From NCBI GenBank assembly GCA_036645575.1, contig JAVXNW010000109.1, positions 1 through 7,652 on the forward strand: DNA of 7,652 nucleotides. The letters are read 5' to 3'. The notes under the pieces were generated by a model, which saw only the letters and a program-made list of their open reading frames with translations, was not told where the DNA came from and did not search any database. Position 1 is the first letter of the stretch. Every line of letters begins with the position of its first letter. Position numbers and translations under genes: made by a program. Source of the DNA: JAVXNW01 sp036645575. Its GTDB lineage: Bacteria; Bacillota; Clostridia; Christensenellales; Aristaeellaceae. Positions 5,479 to 7,652 of this stretch are shown here, piece after piece.

Positions 5479-7229
5479 TTTTGCAGTCGCTTTACGCCTA
5501 TTATCAGGCGCTTGTCGCCAAGGGGGAAATTGACCGGCCGGGCTGGGTGCCGAGCAAAATCTCCTATGGCCTGCGACTTAATGCCGACGGAAAGCTCCTG
5601 CAGGTGATTCCGCTGAAGGTTCCGGATGAGGCCGGGAAAAAGCTGGTTCCCCAGTCGATGGCGCTGCCCGCGCCGGTAACGCTCACTTCGAACGTGGCCC
5701 CCAATTTCCTCTGGGGCGACGCCACCTATTTTCTGGGATTGGACAGCAAGGGAAAGCCTGCGCGGGCACTGCGATGCTTTGAGGCCTGTCGCGACCATCA
5801 CCTTGCGTTCTTGCAGGCGGTGGACAGCCCCGCCGCCCGCGCCATCTGTGGCTTTTTTGAGACATGGGACCCTCGCGCTTCGGCCAATCATCCGCTGCTG
5901 AGCGATTGCCGCAAGGATTTGGCCGCCGGTGGCAACCTGATTTTCATGCTGAACCTTGCCTATGCACATGATGAGGACGCCCTTCGCGCCGTGTGGCAGA
6001 AGCACTACGATACCCTGGACAAGGGCGCTCAAATGCAGTGCCTGGTCACCGGGGAGATGGCCGTTCCCGCCACGCTGCACCCGTCCATCAAAGGGGTTCG
6101 CGGCGCTCAATCCAAAAAAGGGCCCTTGGTGGCGTTTAATGAAAACGCATTTGAGTCTTATAACCGGGAGCAGGGCGCCAATGCGCCGGTCAGCGAGTCG
6201 GCGGCCTTCGCCTACAGCGCCGCGCTGAACCAATTGTTGGACGGCGAGCACGCCCAGAAGATCGGAGACGCCACGGCGGTGTGCTGGTCCGATGGGGGAG
6301 AGCGCACCTACCAAGCGGCTTTCGACAGCTTTTTGACCGACGCGACGGAGCCGAATTCGGGCGGAACCTTCGACAAAGGCGATATTGCCCGCATATTCCA
6401 CGCCATTTCCCGAGGGGAGGCCATCGACTGGTCCATGCTGGCGCTTTCGCCGGACGTGCCGTTTTTCGTGCTGGGGCTTTCCCCCAACGTCGGGCGGCTC
6501 TCCGTCCGCTTCTTTTTGCGGGACAGCTTTGGCGCGATGCTGGAGCATCTGCGGGCGCACTACGAGCGGCTGCGGATTGTAAAGTCCGCAAAGGACTCGC
6601 GGGAAACCCTCTCCATCCGGCAGCTTTTAGAGGAGACGGTGAACCCAAATTCAAGGGATCAGACGCCGTCGCCTCAAATGGCGGGGGATGTGCTGCGCGC
6701 CATTCTGACCGGAAGCGATTATCCCGCGACGCTCTACAATGCCGTTGAGCTGCGCATTCGCGCCGAGCGGGAGATTACAAGGGGGCGCGCGGCGATCATC
6801 AAGGCATATCTACTCAAGAAATACAGGACAAAATACGAGGAGGTAGCCACTGTGGATCTAAACGAGCAGACCACTTATCAGCCCTATGTATTGGGGCGGC
6901 TGTTCTCTGTGCTGGAGGCCATCCAGCAGGCCGCAAACCCCGACATCAACACCACCATTCGGGACAAGTTTTTCTCCTCCGCCTGCGCGACGCCCATGGT
7001 CGTCTTTCCCCATCTGATTGACCTAGCGAATAAGCACCTGCGCAAGCTGAACGTCGGCTCCTCGATTTACTATGAGAAGCAATTGCTCGCGCTGACCGAC
7101 AAGCTCACCAAGAGCTATCCCAAACACCACACACTCGAGGATCAGGGCATTTTCCAGCTTGGCTATTACCATCAAAACCAGAAGCGCTATGAACCCAAAA
7201 AGAAAGAGGAGGAGAACGAGCATGTATAA
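5475..7229 (+). CDS. cas8c: Cas8c (Csd1), large subunit of I-C Cascade
   Basis: Cas8c is the large Cascade subunit that reads the PAM (commonly TTC in I-C) and helps open target DNA. The 584-aa length is normal for the Csd1 family. The N-terminus MILQSLYAYYQALVAKGEI, with GWVPSKISYGLRL soon after, and the central motif SPNVGRLSVRFF (336-347) are recognisable family features. The C-terminal ~125 residues form the helical small-subunit-like part and probably are also made separately from GTG 6852. ATG 5475 overlaps the cas5c TGA (ATGA), with GAGGTGG (5464-5470) just upstream, so coupled translation is likely. The 3' end overlaps cas7c by eight bases. It has no enzymatic motif, as expected. Antisense open frames across it are GC-driven shadows. 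Confidence 0.95.
   Translation: MILQSLYAYYQALVAKGEIDRPGWVPSKISYGLRLNADGKLLQVIPLKVPDEAGKKLVPQSMALPAPVTLTSNVAPNFLWGDATYFLGLDSKGKPARALRCFEACRDHHLAFLQAVDSPAARAICGFFETWDPRASANHPLLSDCRKDLAAGGNLIFMLNLAYAHDEDALRAVWQKHYDTLDKGAQMQCLVTGEMAVPATLHPSIKGVRGAQSKKGPLVAFNENAFESYNREQGANAPVSESAAFAYSAALNQLLDGEHAQKIGDATAVCWSDGGERTYQAAFDSFLTDATEPNSGGTFDKGDIARIFHAISRGEAIDWSMLALSPDVPFFVLGLSPNVGRLSVRFFLRDSFGAMLEHLRAHYERLRIVKSAKDSRETLSIRQLLEETVNPNSRDQTPSPQMAGDVLRAILTGSDYPATLYNAVELRIRAEREITRGRAAIIKAYLLKKYRTKYEEVATVDLNEQTTYQPYVLGRLFSVLEAIQQAANPDINTTIRDKFFSSACATPMVVFPHLIDLANKHLRKLNVGSSIYYEKQLLALTDKLTKSYPKHHTLEDQGIFQLGYYHQNQKRYEPKKKEEENEHV
6852..7229 (+). CDS. cas11c: predicted Cas11c small subunit, internal start within cas8c
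   Basis: In subtype I-C, a separate small subunit Cas11c is known to be translated from an internal site in cas8c, and it lines the Cascade belly with the Cas7 filament. Here GTG 6852 is exactly in frame with cas8c (codon 460), and GAGGAGG (6837-6843) lies eight bases upstream, one of the best ribosome sites in the window although it is buried in coding sequence. The product is 125 aa, starting (M)DLNEQTTYQPYVLGRLF, where GRLFSVLEAIQ is typical of the start of this domain. It is largely helical in appearance and ends with a charged Lys/Glu-rich tail. Size, frame, spacing and location all fit known Cas11c; expression itself is inferred. Confidence 0.78.
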   Translation: MDLNEQTTYQPYVLGRLFSVLEAIQQAANPDINTTIRDKFFSSACATPMVVFPHLIDLANKHLRKLNVGSSIYYEKQLLALTDKLTKSYPKHHTLEDQGIFQLGYYHQNQKRYEPKKKEEENEHV

Positions 7230-7652
7230 TCCCATTCAGCACCGCTATGAATTTGCCATTTTGTTCGACGTGGAAAACGGCAACCCCAACGGCGACCCCG
7301 ACGCGGGCAATATGCCCCGCATTGACCCGGAAACCAACTTGGGCTTGGTGACCGACGTCTGCCTCAAACGGAAAATCCGCAACTATGTGGAAACGGTAAA
7401 AGAGGGCGCGACCGGCTACCGCATCTATATCAAGGATCAAGTGCCCCTCAACCGCACCGATGCCGAGGCCTATACCGCCCTTGCGGTGGACGTGAATGCC
7501 GTGAAGGCGGCGAAAAAAGATGATCCCGAATTGGACCGCAAGCTGCGGGACTTCATGTGCGACAATTTCTTCGATGTTCGCACCTTTGGCGCGGTGATGA
7601 CCACCTTTGTGAAGGCAGCGCTCAACTGCGGGCAGGTGCGCGGCCCCGTCCA
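7222..7652 (+). CDS. cas7c: Cas7c (Csd2), crRNA backbone subunit, 3' end outside window
   Basis: Cas7c forms the helical filament along the crRNA spacer in I-C Cascade. The visible 143 residues begin MYNPIQHRYEFAILFDVENG and include NPNGDPDAGNMPRIDP (21-36), GLVTDVCLKRKIRNYV (41-56) and FFDVRTFGAVM (116-126), then GQVRGPVQ at the edge. All are signatures of the Cas7/Csd2 family, and roughly half of the protein is present. ATG 7222 is supported by GAGGAG (7207-7212 region) and overlaps the end of cas8c by eight bases in another frame, so it is probably translationally coupled. cas4, cas1, cas2 and the repeat array are expected after it but are not visible. Confidence 0.96.
   Translation, partial: MYNPIQHRYEFAILFDVENGNPNGDPDAGNMPRIDPETNLGLVTDVCLKRKIRNYVETVKEGATGYRIYIKDQVPLNRTDAEAYTALAVDVNAVKAAKKDDPELDRKLRDFMCDNFFDVRTFGAVMTTFVKAALNCGQVRGPV

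Noticed and set aside
5406..6560. 384-codon minus-strand open frame opposite cas8c
   Set aside because: It lies wholly against a well-recognised gene and shows no family motifs; long antisense frames are expected in GC-rich coding DNA.
2392..7652. CRISPR repeat-spacer array
   Set aside because: No regularly spaced direct repeats are visible; the array probably lies beyond the right edge after cas2.

Overview
The window is GC-rich bacterial DNA. Several signs point to a high-GC member of the Bacillota (Clostridia-like): purine-rich AGGAGG-type ribosome binding sites, tRNA genes that encode their CCA ends, a YtqB/MnmM-type methyltransferase, a 'topology modulation protein' P-loop kinase, and a subtype I-C CRISPR-Cas operon. 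The genus cannot be fixed from the sequence alone. Every convincing gene is on the + strand.

Left part (1-2418), housekeeping genes. The window opens inside an RluA-family pseudouridine synthase (1-462). A possible 52-codon ORF (459-617) overlaps its stop codon. An AT-richer gap follows, carrying a sigma-A-type promoter with a perfect 14-base palindrome between its -35 and -10. It leads into mnmM (724-1296), a tRNA wobble-uridine methyltransferase candidate. A consensus promoter (TTGACA, 18 bases, TATAAT) then drives three tRNA genes, Thr(UGU), Tyr(GUA) and Leu(CAG), which end in a strong intrinsic terminator. Next is a small P-loop kinase-like protein (1861-2391) with a hairpin after its stop. 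Three of these genes or clusters (pseudouridine synthase, MnmM, tRNAs) belong to RNA modification and translation.

Right part (2419-7652), the start of a subtype I-C CRISPR-Cas operon: extended -10 promoter, a leader of about 90 nt, cas3 (2582-4735), an 89-nt gap, cas5c (4825-5478), cas8c (5475-7229) and cas7c (7222 onward, cut by the window edge). The cas5c-cas8c and cas8c-cas7c junctions overlap by 4 and 8 nt, so translation there is probably coupled. Inside cas8c an in-frame GTG preceded by GAGGAGG (6852-7229) marks a likely separate 125-aa Cas11c small subunit, as known for other I-C systems. Cas7c would coat the crRNA, Cas5c would cut the pre-crRNA and hold the 5' handle, and Cas8c with Cas11c would complete Cascade. 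Cas3 is the recruited helicase-nuclease. The usual cas4, cas1, cas2 and the repeat array are not in this window and would be expected to the right.

Points most worth a second look: the internal cas11c start; the Cas5c residues next to the expected catalytic site, where two usual histidines appear as Phe and Ser; a hairpin followed by TTGAAAC in the cas leader that resembles a degenerate CRISPR repeat; and the palindromes sitting on the mnmM and cas promoters.
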